Assembly: GCA_002435865.1 (NCBI GenBank)
Contig: DIWV01000007.1
Location: 363,611 to 427,610 of the forward strand
Reading direction: 5' to 3'
DNA: 64,000 nt
DNA from: Cloacimonetes bacterium UBA6097
GTDB taxonomy: Bacteria > Cloacimonadota > Cloacimonadia > Cloacimonadales > Cloacimonadaceae
A model generated the notes under the pieces. That model saw only the letters and a program-made list of their open reading frames with translations, was not told the DNA's origin and ran no database searches. This document shows, piece by piece, positions 53,930 through 61,964 of the stretch; positions within the stretch are counted from its first letter, which is position 1, and each line of letters starts with the position of its first letter. The position numbers and the translations under genes were made by a program.

Positions 53930-54008
53930 AACCAATTACTCCTCATATGATAAAAAACCTGAATAAAATGAATTATATTTTAAGCAACCTTTATTTTTGT
54001 ACTGCTAT

Positions 54009-54043
54009 TCAAAAAAAAGAGGCAGCCCATATGAGCGCCTCTT
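54009..54043 (-). terminator. groEL terminator
   Basis: On the minus strand: AAAGAGGC / GCCTCTTT with a 12-base loop that contains a further small GC pair, followed by eight T. It is 23 bases past the groEL stop. Confidence 0.9.
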
Positions 54044-54065
54044 TAATATTACGTTTCTTTATAGT

Positions 54066-55694
54066 TTAATACATTCCGCCCATACCCGGATTTGGCATTG
54101 GAGCAGGAGCTTCAGGTTCTTTAATATCGGTAACAATGCATTCAGTAGTAAGCAGCAGGCTGGCTATTGATGATGCATTCTGGACAGCGCTGCGGACTAC
54201 CTTGGCAGGGTCAATGATTCCGGCTTTGAACATATCTTCGTATTCTCCGGAAACAGCATTAAAACCAATATGGATGTCTTTATAAGTTTTGATTTTTTCC
54301 ACTACAACAGCACCTTCCTGACCTGCATTGGCAGCTATCTGGTAAGTAGGTCTTTCCAAAGCTTTAATCAGGATTTCGAAAGCAACCTTTTCTTCAAAAG
54401 CAAGGTTCTTTGCAGTTTTAAGAGCTTTGGCAGCATGAATTAAAGTAACTCCGCCACCGGGAACGATTCCTTCTTCAACAGCAGCACGTGTAGCATGCAA
54501 AGCATCATCAACACGGGCTTTCTTTTCTTTCATTTCTGTCTCTGTAGCTGCTCCGATACGAATAACGGCAACTCCGCTGCTCAGTTTGGCAAGACGTTCC
54601 TGCAGCTTTTCCTTGTCATAATCAGAGGTGGTTTCTTTTATTTGTGCCTGGATTTGCTTGATTCTGCCCTGAATGTCTTTTTCTTCACCGGCACCTTCAC
54701 GGATTGTGGTATTTTCTTTTTCTACCAGTACTTTCTTGGCACGACCGAGGTCAGACATTGTGCAGGAATCAAGTTTACGACCCATCTCTTCAGAAATCAG
54801 GGTAGCACCGGTAAGTACAGCAAGGTCTTCCAGCATAGCTTTTCTGCGGTCACCAAAACCGGGAGCTTTTACTGCGCAGACATTAAGGATACCGCGTAGT
54901 TTATTAACAACCAAAGTTGCCAATGCTTCGCCTTCAATATCTTCAGAAATTATCAGGAAAGGCTTGCCTGTTTGGGCAATTTCCTGCAATATGGGAAGCA
55001 GGTCTTTCATGACGCTGATTTTCTTATCGAACAGAAGAATGAAGGGATCTTCCAGTTCAGCAATCATCTTCTCACCATTTGTAACAAAATAAGGTGAAAG
55101 ATATCCACGGTCGAACTGCATTCCTTCTACTTTTTCCAGACCAGTATCAATAGACTTGGCTTCTTCAATATTGATAATACCTTCTTTACCAACTGAATCC
55201 ATCGCCTGGGCTATCAGTTTACCGATCTCGGGGTCGTTATTCGCTGATACTGTTGCAATCTGGGCAATTTCATCACTGTTTTTGATAGCTTTGCTGAATT
55301 TGTGAATTTCTTCTACAAGAATCTTGGTGCCTTTTTCCAGTCCGCGTTTTAAAAACATCGGATTTACACCGGCAGTGACGTGCTTAAGCCCTTCTTCTAT
55401 GATTGCCTGGGCAAGAATTGTAGCGGTTGTTGTACCATCACCGGCAATATCGTGTGTCTTTTCTGCCACTTCTTTGCAAAGCTGGGCTCCCATGTTTTCA
55501 TAAGGGTCTTCCAGTTCGATTTCTTTGGCAATTGTAACACCGTCATTGGTGATAACAGGTGAACCGTATTTCTTGTCCAAGACAACGTTTCTGCCCCTGG
55601 CGCCGATTGTAACCTTTACGGCATCAGCCAGTTTGTCCACGCCTTTCTTTAAAGATGTGCGTGCTTCATGTGAAAATTGAATTTGTTTAGCCAT
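54066..55694 (-). CDS. groEL: Chaperonin GroEL
   Basis: 542 residues, the usual size. The ATP site is in the N-terminal KVTIGARGRNVVLDKKYGSP and AGDGTTTATILAQAI (Asp 86-89 region); the equatorial domain motif VRSAVQNASSIASLLLTTE lies near the C-terminus, which ends in a short GMGGMY tail in place of the longer GGM repeat. GroEL assists folding of cytoplasmic proteins together with GroES. groES is not adjacent, unlike in most bacteria. A CIRCE operator lies upstream, so expression should be repressed by HrcA and rise on heat shock. Confidence 0.98.
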   Translation of the reverse strand: MAKQIQFSHEARTSLKKGVDKLADAVKVTIGARGRNVVLDKKYGSPVITNDGVTIAKEIELEDPYENMGAQLCKEVAEKTHDIAGDGTTTATILAQAIIEEGLKHVTAGVNPMFLKRGLEKGTKILVEEIHKFSKAIKNSDEIAQIATVSANNDPEIGKLIAQAMDSVGKEGIINIEEAKSIDTGLEKVEGMQFDRGYLSPYFVTNGEKMIAELEDPFILLFDKKISVMKDLLPILQEIAQTGKPFLIISEDIEGEALATLVVNKLRGILNVCAVKAPGFGDRRKAMLEDLAVLTGATLISEEMGRKLDSCTMSDLGRAKKVLVEKENTTIREGAGEEKDIQGRIKQIQAQIKETTSDYDKEKLQERLAKLSSGVAVIRIGAATETEMKEKKARVDDALHATRAAVEEGIVPGGGVTLIHAAKALKTAKNLAFEEKVAFEILIKALERPTYQIAANAGQEGAVVVEKIKTYKDIHIGFNAVSGEYEDMFKAGIIDPAKVVRSAVQNASSIASLLLTTECIVTDIKEPEAPAPMPNPGMGGMY

Positions 55695-55742
55695 AGTAGT
55701 AATCCTCCCTATGCTATTAGTTTTTTATTTGCTTTATTATTT

Positions 55743-55769
55743 TTAGCAGTCATACTTGACGAGTGCTAA
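55743..55769 (-). promoter_or_regulatory. CIRCE operator (HrcA site) upstream of groEL
   Basis: On the minus strand: TTAGCACTC, nine bases, GACTGCTAA. The CIRCE consensus is TTAGCACTC-N9-GAGTGCTAA, so there is a single mismatch, in the second arm. It lies 48 bases before the groEL ATG. HrcA binds this element in the absence of stress. Confidence 0.92.
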
Positions 55770-55789
55770 TGTTATCAGCACGTTTTTTT

Positions 55790-55795
55790 TGTCAA
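55790..55795 (-). promoter_or_regulatory. Probable groEL -35 box
   Basis: TTGACA on the minus strand, followed by an A-run and, after 15 bases, TAACAT, which runs into the CIRCE arm. The spacer is short, so the -10 is uncertain, but the operator clearly overlaps the start region. Confidence 0.5.
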
Positions 55796-55889
55796 GTAAT
55801 AATTGCAGCTTTTTTTAATTCCGGAATTATCTTGTTCTTTCAAAGCAGGGAAGATATTAACAAACCCGACATTTCCCCAATAATCAGCA

Positions 55890-56375
55890 TTAATTTTTAA
55901 AATATGCAAGACAGTTATCGACAGCCTTTTTCATTAGTTCGTCAAAATTATGGAACATCTTGGGCACAATTATACCCGGCAGGACTTTAGCTGCTTTGCC
56001 TGTGAGTAACTTGCTGATGTGATTAATAGCGTTCTTGCCGCCCATTCCTTCAAACGGGAATCCCATGGTAGTAAAAGGCAGGACTTTTTTTCCGTTAAAG
56101 TTTGGCATCATCTGCACAGCTTTATAAAGAACAGTAGAAGGTCCGAAAGCCCATACAGGTCCGCCCAAGCAAAGAGCATCAAATTCAGAAATATCAGGCA
56201 GGTTGACTATTTCAAAATTCATCGGTTGCCTGATAGAACCGCCTTTGACCGGTACATTGGTTTTCAAATCGAACAGGGAGACTTCATGACCATTCCCGGT
56301 AAGTTTGGTTTCCATAAGTTTTGCCAGTTTTGCTGTTTGTCCTGTTTGTGAGTGATAAATAATTGCTATGTTCAT
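55890..56375 (-). CDS. Flavodoxin-like protein
   Basis: About 161 residues from the ATG at 56375 (GGAGA site); the longer open frame upstream has no site. IAIIYHSQTGQTAKLAKLM (3-21) is the FMN phosphate loop (SQTGQT), and LCLGGPVWAFGPSTVLYKA (about 66) plus VLPFTTMGFPFEG (about 94) are the isoalloxazine-binding loops. Flavodoxins carry electrons in the cytoplasm, for example to radical SAM enzymes. It stands alone between groEL and the repeat-rich region. Confidence 0.88.
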   Translation of the reverse strand: MNIAIIYHSQTGQTAKLAKLMETKLTGNGHEVSLFDLKTNVPVKGGSIRQPMNFEIVNLPDISEFDALCLGGPVWAFGPSTVLYKAVQMMPNFNGKKVLPFTTMGFPFEGMGGKNAINHISKLLTGKAAKVLPGIIVPKMFHNFDELMKKAVDNCLAYFKN

Positions 56376-56503
56376 TTTAATCTCCAAAATAGTATTTACG
56401 GGTAAAAGTATATTTATCTGCTTATTTGTCAAGATAATATGCTTGCCAGGAAAAACCATTGACAGTAATAATCAATGCTATTTGTATGGGTTATATGTTG
56501 TAG

Positions 56504-56551
56504 GTACAGGCGTCCCCGCCTGTACGAAAGTTGACATGCGAGACGCACGTC
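56504..56551. repeat. Pair of small hairpins
   Basis: GTACAGGCG-TCCC-CGCCTGTAC (56504-56525, perfect 9-bp stem) and GACATGCG-AGA-CGCACGTC (56533-56551, one mismatch). The second is a relative of the hairpin at 7917-7937. Confidence 0.65.
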
Positions 56552-56620
56552 ACTACAAAATCAATCCTTTCATCTCATAATTTAGCACTCAATAGCCATA
56601 ATACATCTGTTGTGTATTTT

Positions 56621-56721
56621 CAGCATATTTACAGCATAGTTTCTGTATCCAGGTATACAGAAAGTATACAGAAACTATACTGCAACTATACTGCAACTAT
56701 ACTGAAGATAATAGGAAAAAA
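56621..56721 (+). repeat. Dispersed CAGTATAG element, copy C
   Basis: CAGCATATTTACAGCATAG, then the inverted TATACAGAAA units, then tandem GCAACTATACT and CTGAAGATAATAGGAAAAAA. Same orientation as copy A (7996-8099), opposite to copy B. Confidence 0.8.
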
Positions 56722-56960
56722 GCAGGTAAGATGAGAGCATGGTCAACTGGAAATCAATTGAAAAAGAAACAGTATAAATTGGAACGGAAAGGGCAATATA
56801 TACAGTGTACTTTGCAAAACAAAGCTCTGGCTTAGCAGTATGTAACAGGCTATACAATAGATATTTAAAACACTAAAAGTGATTTTTGCCGCTCATAATA
56901 TTGATATAATATATTAAATTTACATATAGATTTGATATAGAAACATCTTAAGGGGAGATA

Positions 56961-57743
56961 ATGAGAGAGAAAATTAAGCAAAAGCTGGTGGAAGTGTTTT
57001 CAGAATTTGAGGAAATCTTAGGTTTTTTTGAGGGCGGTTCAGCCGCTTTTGACAGGGCTGATGAATGGTCTGACCTGGATTTGCAGTTAGTGGTTAAAGA
57101 TGATTTTGCAGAGCAGGCAGTACCTCTTTTGGAGGATACTCTTGAATCAATTGCACCTATAGAAGACAAATTTATCCTGCCTAAACCTACCTGGCACGGG
57201 CATTGGCAGGGATTTTACAGATTGGAAAGCCTGTCGCCTTATCTGGTAATAGATTTTCTTATTATGAAAGAGAGCAGTCCAAGTTACTTTACGGAGACTG
57301 AGCTGCATGGAATCCCGAAAATCTTTTTTGATAAAACCGGCAGGATCGGCAGGGAGCATATCGACCAGGAGGAACTGCAGCAAGTTATACCAAACAGAGT
57401 CAAACGCATCGTAGGTATCAGCAAGATGTTTTATAATATCGTTGATAAAGAAATTAAAAGAAACAGGATTATTGATGCAGTTGACCTTTATTACAACCTG
57501 ATTCTGCGCTCATACGTTGAATTGCTCAGGATTAAATATGACCCAGCCCGGTGGTCATTCGGCTGCCGGTATCTGGGCTTTGACCTGCCTGTCGATATCT
57601 ACAATGAAATACAAAACCTCTTTTATATACAGAACACAGAGGATTTGCAGAAGAAGAACGACATAGTTATGAAGCGTATCAACAAATTGTTGAGAGAAAA
57701 CCTAACATACAATCTTTGCAAACAAATGGAGGAATTATCATGA
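56961..57743 (+). CDS. Nucleotidyltransferase (aminoglycoside/lincosamide NTase-like)
   Basis: 260 residues. EGGSAAFDRADEWSDLDLQL (about 22-41) is the GS-x(10)-DxD active site of the polymerase-beta superfamily, and YLVIDFLIM (about 93-101) supplies the third Asp. The C-terminal 120 residues are helical, as in kanamycin/lincosamide nucleotidyltransferases, which add AMP to a small-molecule hydroxyl. The substrate is unknown; it is not a clear match to a resistance gene. The stop overlaps the next start by four bases (ATGA). GGGGAG precedes the ATG. Confidence 0.75.
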   Translation: MREKIKQKLVEVFSEFEEILGFFEGGSAAFDRADEWSDLDLQLVVKDDFAEQAVPLLEDTLESIAPIEDKFILPKPTWHGHWQGFYRLESLSPYLVIDFLIMKESSPSYFTETELHGIPKIFFDKTGRIGREHIDQEELQQVIPNRVKRIVGISKMFYNIVDKEIKRNRIIDAVDLYYNLILRSYVELLRIKYDPARWSFGCRYLGFDLPVDIYNEIQNLFYIQNTEDLQKKNDIVMKRINKLLRENLTYNLCKQMEELS

Positions 57744-59095
57744 AGCATTTTAGGAATCTATTATTCATCAGTTTAATGGCAGTCCTTTTATTTCCGGGAT
57801 TATGCTTTGCATTACCGGATGACAACACAGGTATAGTAATTCCACCGATTTCTCAGGGGTGGAGATTATCCCAGACTGTTACAGAGCAATATGTAAATAA
57901 CGACTGGGTAAATAACCAGCGGAAAATCTATTGTTATAACCAGATTTACCACACTAATATCGATAGTATATGCACCCAAAGCTATAATTTCCAGACAAAT
58001 TCATGGTACACAACTATGGTGAGGGCTTTTCAATATGACGCAACACATCAGTATATAACGGACTGCAGCATTAAAATGCTGTTACTGAGAGATACTTTTC
58101 CCTATTGGAAAATCCAGTTTACTTATGATGTGGACCATAAATTAATCAAGATTACAGATAAAGTCTTTAATCCTGATATGGATTACAGGTTTTGGGAAGA
58201 TGTGAAAAGAACATATTTTACCTATTCCAATAATACTATCTCACAGATAATGTGTTGGGATGCTACCCTGAATATTCACCCGCACATATATGTAAAGACT
58301 GATTTGGAAGCGGACTACCTCGGCAGGATAATTACAGAAACCACTCAAACAGCGCTTGATTCACTTACCTGGAGTAATCATAAAAAGATTATGAACTCAT
58401 ACTATGTGAATGATAATTCAACAGGGGCAATTATAATTGATAGAATCGCCAGGGAATTACCTTTAAACTATGCCATGGGTGATACTTTTGAACATGGGAT
58501 GTACACAGAGAACATTACCCAAACCTGGTGGGATAACAGCTGGCAAAACACTTACAGGGATTCCTATACTTATACAACAGATATTCCAACATATCCCGAT
58601 TTAGAACACAATACACGCAGTATAAACAGTCACTCCAGAGAAGAATGGCTCTATGGCGGCGGCTGGGCTAACCTGGAAAATCATTTGTTTAGCTTTTGCC
58701 CGAATGGTAACTTAAACCAGATATTATTCCTGAGTTGGGATATGCTGGATAGCCAATGGCTCTATGTGGAACGGACAAGCTGCTGCTGGGAAGATCTTAC
58801 AGCAAATGAGGATAATGTAAGTCCTGCTATATCAGATATTAATTTATCCGTGTATCCCAATCCATTCAATGAAAATTTTAACATTGCTGTCAGAAGTAAG
58901 TCGCCTACTCCAATCAAAGTCAGGTTATACAACGTAAGGGGACAAGCTGTTTATGAAACCCGGATGCTGCCCAATACGAATCTTGCTTTAAACAGCAAAA
59001 CCTTTTCTGATAAAATGAATAGTTCCGGAATATATTTCCTGAAAGTATCTCAGGGAACCAAGAGTAAATGCAGTAAGATTATAAGGCTAAAATGA
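57740..59095 (+). CDS. Secreted protein with C-terminal sorting domain
   Basis: About 451 residues from the ATG at 57740, with GGAGG upstream; an in-frame ATG at 57716 lies inside the preceding gene and has no site. The signal peptide ends PGLCFALP. The body (about 25-365) is rich in Tyr, Trp, Asn and Thr in WxNxxK / YTYD-like repeats (WVNNQRKIYCYNQ, WSNHKKIMNSYYV, WQNTYRDSYTYTT), which suggests repeated beta strands. The C-terminus, LSVYPNPFNENFNIAVR ... YNVRGQAVYETR, is a type A sorting domain. It is translationally coupled to the nucleotidyltransferase gene, which is an unusual pairing. Confidence 0.75.
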   Translation: MKHFRNLLFISLMAVLLFPGLCFALPDDNTGIVIPPISQGWRLSQTVTEQYVNNDWVNNQRKIYCYNQIYHTNIDSICTQSYNFQTNSWYTTMVRAFQYDATHQYITDCSIKMLLLRDTFPYWKIQFTYDVDHKLIKITDKVFNPDMDYRFWEDVKRTYFTYSNNTISQIMCWDATLNIHPHIYVKTDLEADYLGRIITETTQTALDSLTWSNHKKIMNSYYVNDNSTGAIIIDRIARELPLNYAMGDTFEHGMYTENITQTWWDNSWQNTYRDSYTYTTDIPTYPDLEHNTRSINSHSREEWLYGGGWANLENHLFSFCPNGNLNQILFLSWDMLDSQWLYVERTSCCWEDLTANEDNVSPAISDINLSVYPNPFNENFNIAVRSKSPTPIKVRLYNVRGQAVYETRMLPNTNLALNSKTFSDKMNSSGIYFLKVSQGTKSKCSKIIRLK

Positions 59096-59113
59096 TAAAA
59101 TGAGGTTAAGGAA

Positions 59114-60490
59114 ATGAAGATGTCCACATCGGCACAGAGATTAAAACACATCGTGAAGAACAGACTGAATTTGCAATACTTATTACTGATTATTCTGATT
59201 ACTGCTTGCTCAACAGGTTTTCTGCCTGCTCAGGATATGAAGGTGGAGCTTACTTCTGCAGAAAAAACTCAGGTGATTGATTCACTGGCAAAAAACATGA
59301 AAGACAAATATGTATTTGAGGATATTGGAGCTAAAATTTCCAAGTTCCTGGAAAATAATTTAAAGAAGGGCTTGTATAATAAGATAACAAGTCCTATTGA
59401 TTTTGCAGAACAGCTTACAAAAGATATCAGGTCTTTCAATGATGATAAGCATCTCAGGGTAACTTATAATCCGAAACAGATAAAACAGAACGCACTGGCT
59501 GCCCAAGATGACAAAGATGCCCAAAAAGCTATTGAGAGAATGCAGAGAATGGATAATTACGGCTTTAAAGAGATTAAAATCATGCCCGGAAATATAGGAT
59601 ATCTGAAATTCAATGGTTTTAACGGTACAGAGGAAGGCTTTAAGACAGCCATTGGAGCCATGGCATTTGTATCCCATTGTGATGCCCTGATTTTTGATAT
59701 CAGAGATAATGGCGGTGGTGACCCTGCAATGGTTCAGCTATTGCTGTCTTACCTTTATAATGAAGGTGAAGAAGTTCACTTCAATGATTTCTTTGTTCGC
59801 AAGGGTAACAATACCCAGCAGTATTGGGCAATGCCCTACTGTCCAGGAACGCGGATGCCTGATTTGGATGTGTATGTTTTGACGAGTAAGTATACTTTTT
59901 CATGTGCCGAAGAATTTGCATATGACCTTAAGAATTTAGAGCGCGGTACAATTGTCGGTGATATAACCGGAGGTGGGGCACATCCGGTGAGTTCCTATAA
60001 TCTGAATGAAAATTTTACTTCAATAATTCCCTTTGGAAGAGCCATAAACCCAATCTCCAAAACCAATTGGGAAGGTACTGGGGTTCAGCCGGATGTAGTT
60101 ATCAGCAGTGCAGAAGCTTTGGATAAAGCATATCAGCTGGCTTTGGAAAAGCGCATGGCAAAAGAAACTGATGAAAAGTATAAGGCATATTACCAATGGG
60201 CGATAGATGGACTCAAAGCAAAATCCAATCCTGCAGTTCTAAGCGAAGAACTTATGAAAACCTACGCCGGCGTCTATGGTGTAAGGACAATAACCTATGA
60301 AAAAGGTGAGCTTTATTACCAGAGAGAAGGTCGGGATAAATTCAGAATGATACCAATAACTGATAATTATTTCTGGTTTAAGGAAGTGGACTACTTCCGA
60401 CTGAAAGTAATTGTGCAGGATGGTAAAGCTGTTAAGCTTGAAGGTCATTATGAAGACGGTAGAGTAGATTTTAATGACAGAATGAAATAA
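59114..60490 (+). CDS. S41 family peptidase (C-terminal processing / IRBP-like)
   Basis: 458 residues. An N-terminal hydrophobic segment (about 21-38) ending ACSTGFLPAQ may be a signal peptide or a lipoprotein signal. The N-terminal helical domain (about 50-105) is of the kind seen in IRBP-like S41B enzymes. Catalytic parts are GNIGYLKFNGFNG (about 160), ALIFDIRDNGGGDP (about 193) and the nucleophile Ser in SKYTFSCAEEFAYDLK (about 263). No PDZ domain is visible. The C-terminal 90 residues (TYAGVYGVRTITYEKGELYY) form an extra beta domain. It is likely a periplasmic or secreted serine protease. Confidence 0.85.
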   Translation: MKMSTSAQRLKHIVKNRLNLQYLLLIILITACSTGFLPAQDMKVELTSAEKTQVIDSLAKNMKDKYVFEDIGAKISKFLENNLKKGLYNKITSPIDFAEQLTKDIRSFNDDKHLRVTYNPKQIKQNALAAQDDKDAQKAIERMQRMDNYGFKEIKIMPGNIGYLKFNGFNGTEEGFKTAIGAMAFVSHCDALIFDIRDNGGGDPAMVQLLLSYLYNEGEEVHFNDFFVRKGNNTQQYWAMPYCPGTRMPDLDVYVLTSKYTFSCAEEFAYDLKNLERGTIVGDITGGGAHPVSSYNLNENFTSIIPFGRAINPISKTNWEGTGVQPDVVISSAEALDKAYQLALEKRMAKETDEKYKAYYQWAIDGLKAKSNPAVLSEELMKTYAGVYGVRTITYEKGELYYQREGRDKFRMIPITDNYFWFKEVDYFRLKVIVQDGKAVKLEGHYEDGRVDFNDRMK

Positions 60491-60815
60491 ATAATCTCTC
60501 CTGAAGAGAAAATCCCTGGGCGTTGCGGCTTTGTCTGCAGCGCCTTTCTGTTTGTGGTTTTCAAATAATCAGATAGTTATTCTTTTGCTTACATTGTAAA
60601 CTGATGGAAGTGTGCTGTCGGTCTTCTCTGAATCGTTATCCTTAAAAAGGGACTTTTAATATCAGAATTGCGAAGCCTTGTATTGTAGGGAATATCTTAA
60701 GTCACACTATCGTTGAGGTACTTAATCAAATAATTTACTTGACGTTTTTATCTGAAAAGAGCTTTCGTTACCGTAAAACAATTACGGATTTTATTCTCTA
60801 ACATAGGGGGATGAG
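60491..60815. other. Intergenic region
   Basis: 325 bases with a likely terminator for the S41 gene at 60519-60555. No repeat family member and no gene. TTGACG at about 60740 might be a -35 for the next gene, but I see no good -10. Confidence 0.5.
60519..60555 (+). terminator. Likely terminator of the S41 peptidase gene
   Basis: GGCGTTGC / GCAGCGCC (one G-T pair) with a 9-base loop, followed by TTTCTGTTTGTGGTTT. It is 29 bases past the stop. Confidence 0.6.
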
Positions 60816-61919
60816 ATGAAAAAGCCAACAATTATATTCTTTGTGGCTTGTTTAATAGTATTATTAGTCTCCGGTTGTGCTACAGTTCCAACAAGGCAAA
60901 TACCCCGTCCCTGGAATCGAGTATCTTCACAAAACATCGGAGCACCCAGTTCTTCATTTATGATTAAAGTTAACGGTGAAAACAACATATTAATTGGAAA
61001 AGATGACCTGACTAACGAAGAAATAATGAAAGTTTGCAAAACATTAATTGAGCGAAGAGGGTATAAAGTCCAATCTGAGAATTATCAATATAATATGATA
61101 ATCAACTATCGAACTTTTAGAAGTGATAAATCAGTGTCTTTATCAATGAACAAATATCAAAGTTACAACAGATTAGGATTAATGTCATCATCAACATCTG
61201 GTCTTGGAGTAAGTTTGGCTCAAGTAATCAGTTTGTCATCATCTTATAGTTCTGCATCAAAAGTCAATGTCACAACACAAGTTGAAATGTATAATCATAC
61301 TGTAGGGATTGATGTTGTGGATACCAATAATTCGTTAATTTGGAAAGGTGATGTTAATTGGGAAAGTCCTGATATAGATATAACTAATTATATCTTTACC
61401 GCTTTTCAAACAGTTTTTTCTTCTCTTCCAACTGATAACGAAACACTTCCAAAGGTTCGTAAATTTAAAGAATCAAGTTTTAAAAATTTCATTAATGTGT
61501 TTTTAAAACGAAAGCTATTTTATTGCCCTGCTGTCCCTTATTACATAGGTTTTCAAACAGCACGAGATAGTAACACAGGCTTATACTCCATTATCGCTGG
61601 TTTTAAGAATAAGTTCGCAACATTTGCATATATAGACCTGTTGCAAACTGCTGAATATGCTATTCCTGATGTAAAGGATGCAGAATGGGAAAACCCTATT
61701 AATCCAAACATTTGGAGAAAAGTGATGCTTGGTGGAAAATACTATATTGGCGATGATAAGAAACAGTATAATGTAATTATACGCCTTACCGGAACATCAA
61801 ATGGATATCGTATTAAGGATTGTGGAGTTGTTTCCGACCAAGATTATCATCAGTTTCAAAGTAGACTAGCGAAATGGAAAAATATTTTGAATAATTATTA
61901 TGATTTCTACGATGATTAA
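60816..61919 (+). CDS. Hypothetical lipoprotein
   Basis: 367 residues. A signal peptide ends in the lipobox LLVSGC (Cys 21), so it is a lipid-anchored envelope protein. Residues about 70-200 (CKTLIERRGYKVQSENYQYN, NYRTFRSDKSVSLS, IDVVDTNNSLIWKGDVNW) follow the strand/helix pattern of DUF4136-like lipoproteins, which bind at the outer membrane. The C-terminal 150 residues are unlike anything I know. Many low-frequency codons and a high AT content compared with the genes upstream hint at recent acquisition, but this is weak. Confidence 0.65.
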   Translation: MKKPTIIFFVACLIVLLVSGCATVPTRQIPRPWNRVSSQNIGAPSSSFMIKVNGENNILIGKDDLTNEEIMKVCKTLIERRGYKVQSENYQYNMIINYRTFRSDKSVSLSMNKYQSYNRLGLMSSSTSGLGVSLAQVISLSSSYSSASKVNVTTQVEMYNHTVGIDVVDTNNSLIWKGDVNWESPDIDITNYIFTAFQTVFSSLPTDNETLPKVRKFKESSFKNFINVFLKRKLFYCPAVPYYIGFQTARDSNTGLYSIIAGFKNKFATFAYIDLLQTAEYAIPDVKDAEWENPINPNIWRKVMLGGKYYIGDDKKQYNVIIRLTGTSNGYRIKDCGVVSDQDYHQFQSRLAKWKNILNNYYDFYDD

Positions 61920-61964
61920 ATAACAGGTCATTATTGATTTTACTCTTACCTAAAGGTGGATGAG

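Larger units (their letters stand above)
56376..56960. other. Intergenic region with hairpins and dispersed repeat
   Basis: 585 bases between divergent genes. Two hairpins lie at 56504-56551 and one copy of the CAGTATAG element at 56621-56721. The last 200 bases before the nucleotidyltransferase gene are AT-rich and must hold its promoter; TATAAT occurs at about 56912-56917, without a convincing -35. I see no gene here. Confidence 0.6.

Noticed and set aside
55695..55889. Short groES upstream of groEL
   Set aside because: The 195 bases hold the promoter and CIRCE only; a groES of about 95 codons does not fit.
56961..57743. Antibiotic resistance gene
   Set aside because: Only the general nucleotidyltransferase motif is present; nothing points to a specific resistance family.
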